Source: Chlorogloeopsis sp. ULAP01 (lineage in GTDB: Bacteria; Cyanobacteriota; Cyanobacteriia; Cyanobacteriales; Nostocaceae). Taken from it: a stretch of DNA of 64,000 nucleotides. The first letter of the stretch is position 1, and each line of letters starts with the position of its first letter. This document shows positions 25,115 to 34,326 of this stretch, in pieces. The stretch is from assembly GCF_030381805.1 (NCBI RefSeq), contig NZ_JAUDRH010000011.1:62001-126000 (forward strand), read 5' to 3'. A model generated the notes under the pieces. It saw nothing but the letters and a program-made list of their open reading frames with translations. It was not told the DNA's origin and made no database searches. A program made the translations under genes and the position numbers.

Positions 25115-26322
25115 AGTAAATCTACTGCTTTGGGTATGACCGGATAGTTCCATCCTTGACTTAGAACTTTGTCATAAAACTCAAAACTTCTTTGAGCCAT
25201 ATTTGTATGGTTGAAATACTCAGCTCGTTTTTGGCTTGCTATTATCAGTCGTTCGCGCAGATTAGGTTCCGACAGAAGACGCTTCGCAGCCCTAGCTAAA
25301 GCAAATGGATCGTTAATTGGTACAGTCAAACCTTCCTTTTCATCTCGGCTCACCCAAGGGACACCACTACAGAGAATGTTGGCATTAATTACAGGACAAC
25401 CACTTGCCATCGCTTCTACCTGAACTAAGCCAAATCCCTCACTGCGTAAGTTAGAAGGAAACCAAAGAGCAGTTGCAGTATGATAAGCTCCTACCAGCTC
25501 ATCTTCATTCACACGACCTAACCAAATAATGCGGTTTTCTACTCCCAGTTTTCGCGCTAAAGTCTTTAGTTGCGCTTCCAAAGGACCAACACCAATTACA
25601 ACCAATTTCCCTGGCACCAAAGTTAGGGCTTCAATTGATATATGCAATGCTTTGTAATAGACAAGTCTACCTACTGCTAACCAGATTATTTCTCCATATT
25701 TATCCTTCAGACTACGACTAAAATCAAGTGCTTTTTGATTAGGGTTACTGTATATTGCAAGATTTAGACCAAGTGGCAGGTCACTTAATTTATCATAATA
25801 AAACCGCAAAAATTTTGAGCCTTGAATATACTGCAAACTAGTTGTTAAGATTTGCGAACTTCGGCTGTAAACTAAATATTCAAATGGTCGCAATGCATAC
25901 TTTAAAATTTTTTGCTTAATTACGTCGCTGTGGTGTGTAATTACTAAAGGTATAGTCCTATCCAATATAGTTAAAGCCATCAGCATTGTTGGATTAGGAG
26001 TATGAAGATGAAATATAGTTTTTGGTTCGTTAGCCAATCTACGAAGTTCTTGACACAGTCCAAAACATATATCAAATCGTGCTAATGAAAAAAGGCGACC
26101 GAGACGGGTAACTTTAACATCACCATCTATCTCGTAAACGGTGTTTGTTTTAGTAGATAAATGTCCTTTTTCATCAAACCCATTTACACAAATTACGCTA
26201 ACTTCTGCACCCAAAGCAGCTTGGGAACGAGCTAGAGTTTGAACGTGCGTCTCCATACCTCCTCTATCTGGAGGATAATATTTAGACAAATGAACTATCC
26301 GGTAGTTGAGTGTTGTTGACAT
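25111..26322 (-). CDS. GT4-family glycosyltransferase
   Basis: A 403-residue GT-B enzyme: IVHLSKYYPPDRGGMETHVQTLA at the N-terminus, then WLAVGRLVYYKALHISIEAL and RSEGFGLVQVEAMASGCPVINA with the EX7E pair. The GGMETH loop and overall layout are those of GDP-mannose or UDP-sugar transferases acting on lipid-linked glycans. It is first in a two-gene operon with the glycosyltransferase at 23990-25114. Confidence 0.9.
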   Translation of the reverse strand: MSTTLNYRIVHLSKYYPPDRGGMETHVQTLARSQAALGAEVSVICVNGFDEKGHLSTKTNTVYEIDGDVKVTRLGRLFSLARFDICFGLCQELRRLANEPKTIFHLHTPNPTMLMALTILDRTIPLVITHHSDVIKQKILKYALRPFEYLVYSRSSQILTTSLQYIQGSKFLRFYYDKLSDLPLGLNLAIYSNPNQKALDFSRSLKDKYGEIIWLAVGRLVYYKALHISIEALTLVPGKLVVIGVGPLEAQLKTLARKLGVENRIIWLGRVNEDELVGAYHTATALWFPSNLRSEGFGLVQVEAMASGCPVINANILCSGVPWVSRDEKEGLTVPINDPFALARAAKRLLSEPNLRERLIIASQKRAEYFNHTNMAQRSFEFYDKVLSQGWNYPVIPKAVDLL

Positions 26323-26678
26323 CTATAAATAAAGGTAATTTAGCTGTTTTTTGTAAATATGAAAAATCAGCCTCAAGCTTTGAATAAGAATGATTGAGTT
26401 TAAAATATAGTTAACAAACTATTTGCTTTTTATCCCTAAAGCAAACAAGTATATTTTGTTTATTTTTTATGCTTTATACATCAGTAAATATACGCAATTA
26501 ATGCAGAATTGATTTTATTTTTTAAAATAAAAGTTTAGAAATTAAATTACTTTGCTGGAAATAATATAGACAAAGCTTTTATTTTAATTACAATCAATAA
26601 ATTTAAGATTTCGTATTATTTATATATAGTGTTTTTACAAATATTTCTATGAGGGAAATTTAATGACTTTTATGCCCT
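26323..26678. other. AT-rich intergenic region without a gene
   Basis: A 356-bp spacer between the exosortase gene and the glycosyltransferase at 25111-26322. It is very AT-rich with many A/T runs. No open frame with family features, no convincing terminator and no repeat was seen. It must contain the promoter of the two-gene glycosyltransferase operon. Confidence 0.6.
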
Positions 26679-28277
26679 CTAATCTATTTTATTAATAAAT
26701 AGGGATTGCCATGCAGTATAGTTCCTGCTCCAGATAGCTTCCAAATCTAGGTAAATATTAGAAGCTGAGACTCCATTCAAAGGAAGAGATAACTGGGCCC
26801 ATATACAACGGTCATCTCTAAGTACTTCCTTTCCCAAAACCCAAGGTAATATGCGATTCCAAACTAAGTCATATTTGTATCTATTTTGCATAAATTGAGC
26901 TGAAGTAACAGTACTACCTCCACGAGGATTAATACAAGCTGTGAGGTAAGCTTGTTTGCTGTCGCTATAGAGCGTATAGAAGCCAACTCCTTTGACGTAT
27001 TTAGGTTGTTGCTGGCTATTTTTAATTAAGTTTTCACTTAGCTTCTCTAAAAAAGGATTTGGCTCGCCTCTAGTATTAACGACATAGCGCATTTGCAACT
27101 TCAACTGCTGAGTGTTTTTCAGATAGCTATAATCCTTTCTAGATAAAACTACAGTAGACTTTACAGTGTCTTGAGTATCTTTTTGTTGCTCAATCAGGGG
27201 TTTGACATTTACTTGCTGCCAGCTATTTAAAGCAAGTTGATCTGGCAAAAGAGAGGTGGTTAGCAACCGTTTATTCGTTATTAAATAGATAGCAGTTAAT
27301 ATCATCCCTACCCAGGTAGCAGCAAGAAAAAAGCCCCGTTTCGGCGTAACTGTCGCTGTGGTAGCAGGTTTACATTCTTTTGTCAGAGGAGATAAATATT
27401 CTAATGGCAGTATCCAATTACATAGGGCAGCATAAGTAATAGTTGCAATTGCGATAAAAATAGAGCCACCTGTATAGCTGTGCCAATATTCAAAAATACT
27501 GCGGTTATTCACGACAACAGCTAACAAAGCTACACGAAAACAGCCAACTAAAAAGCCAGTACCCATAGCAGATATAACTAATCCCCATCTCTGCTGCCAA
27601 CTTAAGGGAAAAACGACTACCATAATCAAGAGGCTGAGTCTGAGTAACCATACAATCAAAAGACCACCAGTACAGTAATAAAGAACTTCCACCTGGCCTG
27701 TAGGTAGTATGACAAAGGCACCTTGGGCAGTAGCTTGCAATCCTAAATAGTGGAGAGAAAAGGCAGATATAGTTGCAGTGAAATCACTAAAGTGCAGCCA
27801 GGAAGCAAAAAAATTATTGATGTGACCAAAAGGAAACAGCATCAAGCATAACAATAAAAATAAGCGCCAATGCTGCTTTAATCCCGAAAATCCAAAAGAT
27901 AGCAATCCTAAGCCTAAACCAGCAACAATAGGGCCAAACCTAAATAAAATTAAATCTAAGCGCCATAAGTACAAGGGTCTAAATATGACAAGAAAGAGTA
28001 ACCCTAAACCCAAGCAACTAGCAATCCAATTGGTAGCTATTTTATGATGTCTATTTTGCCACAATAAAAATAAAATTCCTGTCCAATAAACTCCATCTAC
28101 AGCTATTTCTTCACGTTCAATTTCATGACTATTAATTATACTTAAATGTAAAATAGCAAGAGTAGAAAAAATACCTAGTATGTAAAATAAATGTGATTTA
28201 GGTAAATGTTTGAAATAAAACGATGAGCTTTGTACACCTTGGTTATTTATCTTACTAATCTGAATATTTTTATTCAC
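26679..28277 (-). CDS. Cyanobacterial-type exosortase fused to an EpsI-like partner domain
   Basis: A 532-residue protein. Residues about 30-290 form a polytopic exosortase/archaeosortase domain with the three catalytic residues in order: Cys202 (VLYYCTGGLL), Arg248 (VGCFRVALL) and His266 (YWHSYTGG). Exosortases cut and transfer proteins bearing C-terminal sorting signals. After a linker and another helix near residue 320, residues about 340-532 are soluble (LNSWQQVNV, YVVNTRGEPNPFLEKL, YLTACINPRGGSTVT) and resemble the EpsI-like accessory protein that usually is a separate gene. The length is nearly double that of a lone exosortase (about 290-310). The HpsJ-like gene lies 5 bp upstream. It most resembles the cyanoexosortase A group, a judgement made from memory of the family. 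Confidence 0.82.
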   Translation of the reverse strand: MNKNIQISKINNQGVQSSSFYFKHLPKSHLFYILGIFSTLAILHLSIINSHEIEREEIAVDGVYWTGILFLLWQNRHHKIATNWIASCLGLGLLFLVIFRPLYLWRLDLILFRFGPIVAGLGLGLLSFGFSGLKQHWRLFLLLCLMLFPFGHINNFFASWLHFSDFTATISAFSLHYLGLQATAQGAFVILPTGQVEVLYYCTGGLLIVWLLRLSLLIMVVVFPLSWQQRWGLVISAMGTGFLVGCFRVALLAVVVNNRSIFEYWHSYTGGSIFIAIATITYAALCNWILPLEYLSPLTKECKPATTATVTPKRGFFLAATWVGMILTAIYLITNKRLLTTSLLPDQLALNSWQQVNVKPLIEQQKDTQDTVKSTVVLSRKDYSYLKNTQQLKLQMRYVVNTRGEPNPFLEKLSENLIKNSQQQPKYVKGVGFYTLYSDSKQAYLTACINPRGGSTVTSAQFMQNRYKYDLVWNRILPWVLGKEVLRDDRCIWAQLSLPLNGVSASNIYLDLEAIWSRNYTAWQSLFINKID

Positions 28278-28282
28278 TATTC

Positions 28283-29026
28283 TTACCCAAAAATTTTATC
28301 GATAACGCGTACCCAGTCAGTTAGCTTCCACAAGGTAATAAAGCAAAATCCCGATAATAAAAGTCCTAAGTTAGTCTTCACAGAAGCTTTGATCAAGTTT
28401 TTAATCTGTTCTTGCCTGGCTGCATTGGCAGCACTTGAAGCATTGTTAGCGAATGTTTTAAGTTGCTGAGATAGTTTGTGCTGCAAATCTTTGGACGATT
28501 GATTAGAATCGGCTTCATTAGGTAGATTTAAAATTTTCGCTAAGTTATTTAGTTCTTGAGCAGAGTTTAGTGTATTAACTTTGGTAGTTAGTTGTTGTAG
28601 CTGTTCTTGTTGTTGTACCTGTTGAAGAGTAAATTGATTATTAATGTTTCGGTAGAGTGTGAGGCTATTATTAATAACCAAAGGCAACATTAAGATATAA
28701 GCTATTCCTAAAAATAAAGCAGACCAAGAGAAAAATCGCAAGATTGAGAGTTGCCGATAACTAACTATAGTTTTTCGATTGTATAAAAATATAAATGTCA
28801 TTCCCAACAATGGCGCCCAAACTATATCTACCAATCTTCCAATAACTTGAAATTCCCAACTAGGATCTGTTAAACGGGGAGGAATTAAGGCAGCACAGTA
28901 GTCGATGAGCGTAAATATTAGAAGTGCATAGCCAATCACACGTAACAAAGCGAAGACCCGCTGTTCTATAATTTCTGTGATTTCTATTGGCTGTCTGGAA
29001 ATTTTTGCTTGTTCCTTGGTTTTCAT
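28283..29026 (-). CDS. HpsJ-like membrane protein, exosortase-associated
   Basis: A 247-residue protein with about four N-terminal helices (VFALLRVIGYALLIFTLIDY; LVDIVWAPLLGMTFIFLY; FSWSALFLGIAYILMLPLVI), then a Gln-rich coiled-coil section (about residues 125-205, FTLQQVQQQEQLQQLTTKV) and a final helix before WKLTDWVRVID. This matches the HpsJ-like proteins found next to cyanobacterial exosortase genes. HpsJ itself is linked to hormogonium polysaccharide secretion in Nostoc. It is the first gene of a two-gene operon with the exosortase, 5 bp apart. Confidence 0.75.
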   Translation of the reverse strand: MKTKEQAKISRQPIEITEIIEQRVFALLRVIGYALLIFTLIDYCAALIPPRLTDPSWEFQVIGRLVDIVWAPLLGMTFIFLYNRKTIVSYRQLSILRFFSWSALFLGIAYILMLPLVINNSLTLYRNINNQFTLQQVQQQEQLQQLTTKVNTLNSAQELNNLAKILNLPNEADSNQSSKDLQHKLSQQLKTFANNASSAANAARQEQIKNLIKASVKTNLGLLLSGFCFITLWKLTDWVRVIDKIFG

Positions 29027-29187
29027 TATATGGTTTAGATTAATATTTTCTACTCTGAGTTAGACTTTATCTAATGCGATCGCATATCTAGGCGCACGTG
29101 CAGAAAATAAATAAAGTCGCTCGCTAGTAAGCTGTAAAGCCATAATTTCTACCTAACTTGGATAGTAGCAACAGTATATGTCTGCAT

Positions 29188-29318
29188 GGCAACAATCAGT
29201 GCTGCATTACCCAAGATTGAAAGTTAGCTCTTACTCAACGATATGTCGTATATTAATATATTAAATTGAAATTACATCAGTACTAATACGTAGAATAAAA
29301 TTCAAAGCCTCTTCACTA
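29188..29318. repeat. Duplicated upstream element, copy 1 (before the HpsJ-like gene)
   Basis: About 130 bp that align along their length with 30225-30352. Shared blocks are GGCAACAATCAG, AGATTGAAA, CGTATATT and ACATCAGTANTAATACGTAGAA, then TCTTCACT. Each copy lies upstream of a minus-strand gene of the exosortase module. The rest of the 29027-29575 gap is AT-rich with two HIP1 octamers and no gene. Confidence 0.7.
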
Positions 29319-29575
29319 TATTTTTGTTCAGTGGTGATTTTAGAATTAGAAAGTTCTTAGTTTTGAGATAAATCATTCTAATGAAGCGATCGCACTGATG
29401 AGATCGTAAATAATTCTCAAAATTAGAGCTACACATAGTTTTGAGTCAGCACAAGAGGTGCTTACTCAAAATCATCAATATTTGTAGCCATTTTTCGAGA
29501 AACAACACAAATTTATTGCAATCAGGCGATCGCAGTGTTCTATAAACGGCAAGTCTGAAGGTGGAAAAATTAATT

Positions 29576-30136
29576 CTAGCTAACTTTCCTGCTTTCAGGG
29601 TTAAGAATGCAGATATTAGATGCTACTCTTTTCTTAACTTTTCTCATTGCGCCTAGCAATAGGAGACTTCCCACAGGAATTGCAGCAGTTGCATCAGTTG
29701 ACCAAGGAACTTGTGGTGCAACAGCAATCCCACTGGCAGACGGATTTAACTCAATTCCAGGAGATCTTATTTGAGCGTAAATTTGACCGTACGACAAAGC
29801 TAGAGGATTAGACCAATCTGAATCGCGATTATTTTGGAGATAAAAAAAATCGCTTCCGCCAGAGTTTTGCACAGCAAAGTTATTGCCAGCACTGCCAATT
29901 AGATCCGCATCATTGAAAACTTTTCCAGCAGCAGTAGTTATTCCTCCAATTACAGTAACATTTATATTTGAGTAAATACCACCATTGTAATCAAATGAGC
30001 CAGTAGCAACGGCTCCATCGTTGAAATTCAAATTGAAAGTCCAAGTCAGAGCATGGGCTGGAGATGTGCTGGCAACGATACCAATAGCACTACAACAACC
30101 TAACATCAGGGAAAAAATACTACTTAGTTTCATCAA
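29576..30136 (-). CDS. Secreted protein with a divergent C-terminal sorting signal
   Basis: A 186-residue protein with a signal peptide (hydrophobic core FSLMLGCCSAIGIVAS, cleavage near SPAHALTW). The mature part begins WTFNLNFNDGAVATGSFDYNGG, a beta-rich start seen in many cyanobacterial PEP-CTERM-type proteins. Near the C-terminus VPWSTDATAA, a hydrophobic helix (IPVGSLLLLGA) and basic MRKVKKR form a sorting-type signal without a PEP. Sixteen further residues follow the basic cluster. It is probably another substrate of the nearby exosortase. Its upstream region shares a duplicated element with the HpsJ/exosortase operon. Confidence 0.72.
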   Translation of the reverse strand: MMKLSSIFSLMLGCCSAIGIVASTSPAHALTWTFNLNFNDGAVATGSFDYNGGIYSNINVTVIGGITTAAGKVFNDADLIGSAGNNFAVQNSGGSDFFYLQNNRDSDWSNPLALSYGQIYAQIRSPGIELNPSASGIAVAPQVPWSTDATAAIPVGSLLLLGAMRKVKKRVASNICILNPESRKVS

Positions 30137-30224
30137 AATACCTTTCCTTTAAAGGAAACGAATATAGTATTACAACAGTTTTCGTTGCAAACAATATGTT
30201 CTTACTACCATCAGACATCAGAAC

Positions 30225-30352
30225 GGCAACAATCAGCACCGCCTCATTTGAGATTGAAAATAATTCTGCACCCGATCATAATACCGTATATTTATATATA
30301 AATTTTTCAATATAACATCAGTATTAATACGTAGAAAGAGAAGTCTTCACTT
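30225..30352. repeat. Duplicated upstream element, copy 2 (before the sorting-signal protein)
   Basis: Counterpart of 29188-29318. It lies about 90 bp upstream of the start at 30136. The conserved ACATCAGTATTAATACGTAG block includes the palindrome TACGTA. The remaining 794-bp gap up to the autokinase gene (30137-30930) is AT-rich and shows no gene. It must hold divergent promoters for both flanking genes. Confidence 0.7.
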
Positions 30353-30930
30353 AATATGCGTAGGTTAACCAGCTAGGATAGTTAGAAAATTCAGTCACTT
30401 CATTTTCTAACAGTCATTTTTGCCATTGAGATTATGCGATCGCATGAATAATAGAGGTATTGTTTAACAGTATCCAAAATTGTGTTTATTTAGTGCTAGC
30501 TTATACAGTTTACTCAAAAAAAGTCAATGACCAAGTAATGAAGGTTATTTTTGGAATAGAGTAAATTTTTACACATTTATACGCATTTTACTTAATATAA
30601 GCTTTTCAACTCAATAATGTTCAGAAGTGAAAGCTTAGGAAAGAGAAACTTACAGTTCTATTTCTAGCTACTCTAATTCCCACACCATTCATTTTTTTGC
30701 AAATGAGTTGACAGTGTAATTATTAGCTTAATAAATTTTTTCATTAATTACGTAGTTATACTGAGAAAAATCAGTGTGCTTTTAAGAAGATTGATAGTAA
30801 AATAAGCCACAATCTACTTTAACTAGTACAGGGTAGCAGTTATCTTTTTTTAAAATTTTCCCATTCCTTGCTAGAGAAGAAAGAACGATTCAAATTGTTA
30901 ATTAGCTAACAGTAGCTAGAAGGGTATTAT

Positions 30931-33018
30931 ATGGAAGAAAATTTGCAATATTGGATGATTCTGAAGCGTAGGTGGGTACCTGTTTCTATAATTTTCTTGG
31001 CTGTATTGGCGTTAAGTATAGTGAAAACTATACTAGAAACGCCTACTTATCAAGCAACAGGTCAGCTTGTACTGAAAAAAAATGCTACCTCTTCACTTAC
31101 AGGTGTAGGTAGTCAATTAGGACAGTTGGAGAGTTCAGTCAGTGGTAGACCGATGGGAACTGAGGTAGCAGTTATACGCTCTTTACCCGTAGCCGAAAGA
31201 ACAATAAAGGCCCTGTATCTAAATATAAACCCTCTAGTCTTTTTAAAAGATCTGCAAGTAAAAAATATTGAAGAAACTGATATATTGGAAATTTCCTATA
31301 CAGATATAGATCCTGGAAAGGCCGCTTCAATTGTTAATACCCTGATGAAAATCTATATAGAAAATGATATTGATGCCAATCGCGCTCAAACCAGGTCTGC
31401 AAGAAGATTCATCGCTGAACAATTACCGTTAAGTAAAAAAGCATTACAAGCCGCCGAAAAGAAATTGCAAGATTTTAAACAACAGAATAGGGTTTTAGAC
31501 CTCAAAGCTGAAGCTACATCAAGTGTAGGAATTTTGACTGAGCTTGATAAACAAGTAGCTGCAACTAGCTTTGAACTAGCATCTCAAACTGCAAGGATGC
31601 AATCAATCAAGCAATTTTTTGGTGTCAGTTCACAGCAAGCTGTCATTACGGGTTTTGTAGGTGAATCACCATCAACAAGTTCGGTTTTAAGCCAGTTACA
31701 AGAGATCCAACAAAAACTTGAAATGGTCAAACTGCGTTTGACAGATAATCATCCTACAGTGGTTAACCTTAAAGAACAGATAGCTGTTCTCAAAAGTGAA
31801 CTTAGACAGCGCATAGAACAAAGTTTTGTTGGTAAAGCAGGACGTTTCAATCAAACCAAAGATCCTGAAAATATTGTGCAGCTCAAACCTCAAGGTCTAC
31901 AACAAAGCATTCTTGCTAATTACGCCACAGCTGAAGCAGAGCGTCTTAGTTTGCAAGTACGGCTGAGAGCATTAGCTGAAGTCATCGGATATTACAGACA
32001 AAGGGCTAATACCCTACCACAGTTGGAGTTGCAACAACGTCAGCTAGAGCGAGAAATAGCTGCTACTGAATCTAGTTACCAAAATCTTCTGGCTCGCTAT
32101 CAAGAACTGCAAGTAGCAGAAAATCTGCAAATTAGTAACGCTAGGGTGATTACACCTGCGTTAATTCCATCAGTACCAATTAAAAGTCGTCAGTACGTAA
32201 ATTTATTGCAAGGATTGATTGGTGGGATTTTGCTAGGTGGAGCGACTGCCTTTATTTTGGAAAAAATGGACAAAACTATCAAAACACCTGAATCTGCGAG
32301 AGAATTGCTGGGGTATAACTTACTAGCTTACATTCCACCTTTTAGCAATGGTAGCCAGATTCCAGAGGTAATAGTAAAAAGTAAACCAGATTCCCCTGTT
32401 AGCGAAGCTTTTCGGATGTTACAAACCAATTTGAGATTTTTTAATTTAGAACAGCCTAAGGTAATTGTGGTATCGAGTGCTGTACCTAGAGAAGGAAAAT
32501 CAACAATCGCTGCTAACTTGGCTTTCTCCATATCTCAAATCGGACGCAGGGTATTGCTGGTGGATGCAGATTTAAGGAATCCTAGCCAAGACAAAATCTG
32601 GGAACTTCCAAATGAAGTTGGCTTAAGCAATATCATCAAAAGTAAGTTGGATCTAGAACGCGCTGTTACTGAAATTGCACCTAACTTGCAAGTTATGACT
32701 ACTGGCGATCAGACTAATAACCCATCTGCGCTAGTTAATTCTAGTCAAATGGCTGTATTTGTAGCTCAAGTTGCACAAAGGTTTGACTTTGTTGTCATTG
32801 ATACTCCACCATTGACTGTTGCTGCTGATGCAACAGTTCTAGGCAAACTGGCTAATGGAATTTTATTTGTAGTTCGACCAGGAGTAGTTAATGCTAATAG
32901 CGCTTCTCTTGCTAAAGAATTGTTAGAGAAAGCTGGTCAAAATGTTTTGGGTATAGCCGTTAATGGTGTTGCTGCTAAACAACAATATTACGGCTACTAT
33001 ACAAAGAGTAGCGTTTGA
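30931..33018 (+). CDS. Wzc-like polysaccharide co-polymerase with BY-kinase domain
   Basis: A 695-residue inner-membrane protein. An N-terminal Wzz domain starts with a helix (WVPVSIIFLAVLALSIV), followed by a long periplasmic coiled-coil region (about residues 170-400) and a second helix near 430 (LLQGLIGGILLGGATAFIL). The cytoplasmic tyrosine autokinase has Walker A REGKST (Lys523), Walker A' VDADLRNP (Asp545, Asp547), Walker B VVIDTPP (Asp624) and a C-terminal tyrosine cluster (Tyr686, 687, 689, 690). It controls chain length and export of extracellular polysaccharide. It is the only gene in this part on the plus strand. The site AGAAGGG precedes the ATG. Confidence 0.92.
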   Translation: MEENLQYWMILKRRWVPVSIIFLAVLALSIVKTILETPTYQATGQLVLKKNATSSLTGVGSQLGQLESSVSGRPMGTEVAVIRSLPVAERTIKALYLNINPLVFLKDLQVKNIEETDILEISYTDIDPGKAASIVNTLMKIYIENDIDANRAQTRSARRFIAEQLPLSKKALQAAEKKLQDFKQQNRVLDLKAEATSSVGILTELDKQVAATSFELASQTARMQSIKQFFGVSSQQAVITGFVGESPSTSSVLSQLQEIQQKLEMVKLRLTDNHPTVVNLKEQIAVLKSELRQRIEQSFVGKAGRFNQTKDPENIVQLKPQGLQQSILANYATAEAERLSLQVRLRALAEVIGYYRQRANTLPQLELQQRQLEREIAATESSYQNLLARYQELQVAENLQISNARVITPALIPSVPIKSRQYVNLLQGLIGGILLGGATAFILEKMDKTIKTPESARELLGYNLLAYIPPFSNGSQIPEVIVKSKPDSPVSEAFRMLQTNLRFFNLEQPKVIVVSSAVPREGKSTIAANLAFSISQIGRRVLLVDADLRNPSQDKIWELPNEVGLSNIIKSKLDLERAVTEIAPNLQVMTTGDQTNNPSALVNSSQMAVFVAQVAQRFDFVVIDTPPLTVAADATVLGKLANGILFVVRPGVVNANSASLAKELLEKAGQNVLGIAVNGVAAKQQYYGYYTKSSV

Positions 33019-33099
33019 GTAATGTCCTGTTTAGTAATCTTTTTTGTCAGTCTAGCGATCGCACACTTGATTTCTCTCAATCAAACTGCTGCGAGAATT

Positions 33100-34317
33100 T
33101 TACTTGCTGCTCAAAACAGAGTTATAAACTGCGATAACTTGCTGACTTAAACGTTTGTGACTGAAATGTTCAATAGCTGTTTGTCTTGCTTTTTCTGAGA
33201 TGAATTGCCGTTTTTCGGCATGATCGAGTAAATCTAGAATAGCTGCTGCTAAGGCAATAGAGTCACCAGGTGGTACACCAATTGCATCATAGTTATGAGT
33301 AAATAACTCAGCTGCACCACCTGCTTGAGATACTATCACAGGTCTACCACAAGCCATAGCTTCTACTATTGCCAAACCAAAGGGTTCTGGCTGGGTGCTG
33401 GCATGAACCACAACATCTAATGAACGGTAAATTTCTGCTATATTTTGTTGAAAACCAAGAAAATCAACTTTATCTGCAATTTCTAGTTGCAAGGCTTTGC
33501 TTCTTAATTCTTGTTCAGAAAATTGAGAACCGTGAGTTTTATAAATTGCTCCACCAACAATACAGAAACGAACATTCAAGTCAGGATGTGCTTTCAATAT
33601 CCGATCTGCTGCCTCTAGAAAAACATCATGTCCTTTCCAACGGGCAAAAGTCGCAACTAATCCTACCCGCAGAGGAAGATGAGCACAGGAGTCTTCTTTA
33701 GGGTTGGGGGCTGTAGAAAAAGTAGGACAGAAGTAATTGACATCTACAGCATGGTAAATTACTTCTATTGGTAAGCCTGGTAGTGTTGCTCTTGCGTCTT
33801 GAGCGATCGCTTGAGAAATAGCAATTCCTAAGTTAGAACTAGCGCTCATCCATTGTAAAACTTGTGCCATGAATGGTCGTGATCCATAGAAATCCTGGAT
33901 GTGCCAAACAACGGGTACATCCCTGACTCTAGCTAGCGCAACTAATAAATGAGCTTTAATCCCATTGGAGTGAATTAAGTCTGGCTTGAGTTCACGCAGA
34001 AATTGGCGAAATTTCCAAAGATATTTGCTGACCGCAGGTAAGATTTCTATTATTCGTAATAACGATATTAATGAAACTAAAACTTTATTCTTACCTTTGA
34101 AGATGCTATCACCAAGTAGGTTCACCCCTGCTGGTAGTGCCAGTAATTGCACCTGTACTCCCAATTTTTGAGCTGCTTCTATCATAGGCCCCTCTGTACC
34201 CACAATTAAGTGCAGTTGAATATCGGGTTGTGAGTTTAAGAGTGCAGCAAAGATAGTCAGCAGAGATCTCTCAGCACCACCAATTACTCCCACTGGATTC
34301 ACAAAGACAATTTTCAT
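33100..34317 (-). CDS. GT4-family glycosyltransferase
   Basis: A 405-residue GT-B enzyme: IVFVNPVGVIGGAERSLLTIF at the N-terminus (GGAE acceptor loop), then VGLVATFARWKGHDVFLEAA and QPEPFGLAIVEAMACGRPVIVSQAGGAAELF with the EX7E pair. It lies 9 bp downstream of the next minus-strand glycosyltransferase, in one operon, and converges on the autokinase gene across 81 bp. Confidence 0.92.
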   Translation of the reverse strand: MKIVFVNPVGVIGGAERSLLTIFAALLNSQPDIQLHLIVGTEGPMIEAAQKLGVQVQLLALPAGVNLLGDSIFKGKNKVLVSLISLLRIIEILPAVSKYLWKFRQFLRELKPDLIHSNGIKAHLLVALARVRDVPVVWHIQDFYGSRPFMAQVLQWMSASSNLGIAISQAIAQDARATLPGLPIEVIYHAVDVNYFCPTFSTAPNPKEDSCAHLPLRVGLVATFARWKGHDVFLEAADRILKAHPDLNVRFCIVGGAIYKTHGSQFSEQELRSKALQLEIADKVDFLGFQQNIAEIYRSLDVVVHASTQPEPFGLAIVEAMACGRPVIVSQAGGAAELFTHNYDAIGVPPGDSIALAAAILDLLDHAEKRQFISEKARQTAIEHFSHKRLSQQVIAVYNSVLSSK

Positions 34318-34326
34318 ACAGTTTCA

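Noticed and set aside
25115..25153. Longer start for the glycosyltransferase ending at 23990
   Set aside because: The extra 13 residues lie in the upstream gene. ATG at 25114 gives the ATGA overlap and the family N-terminus.
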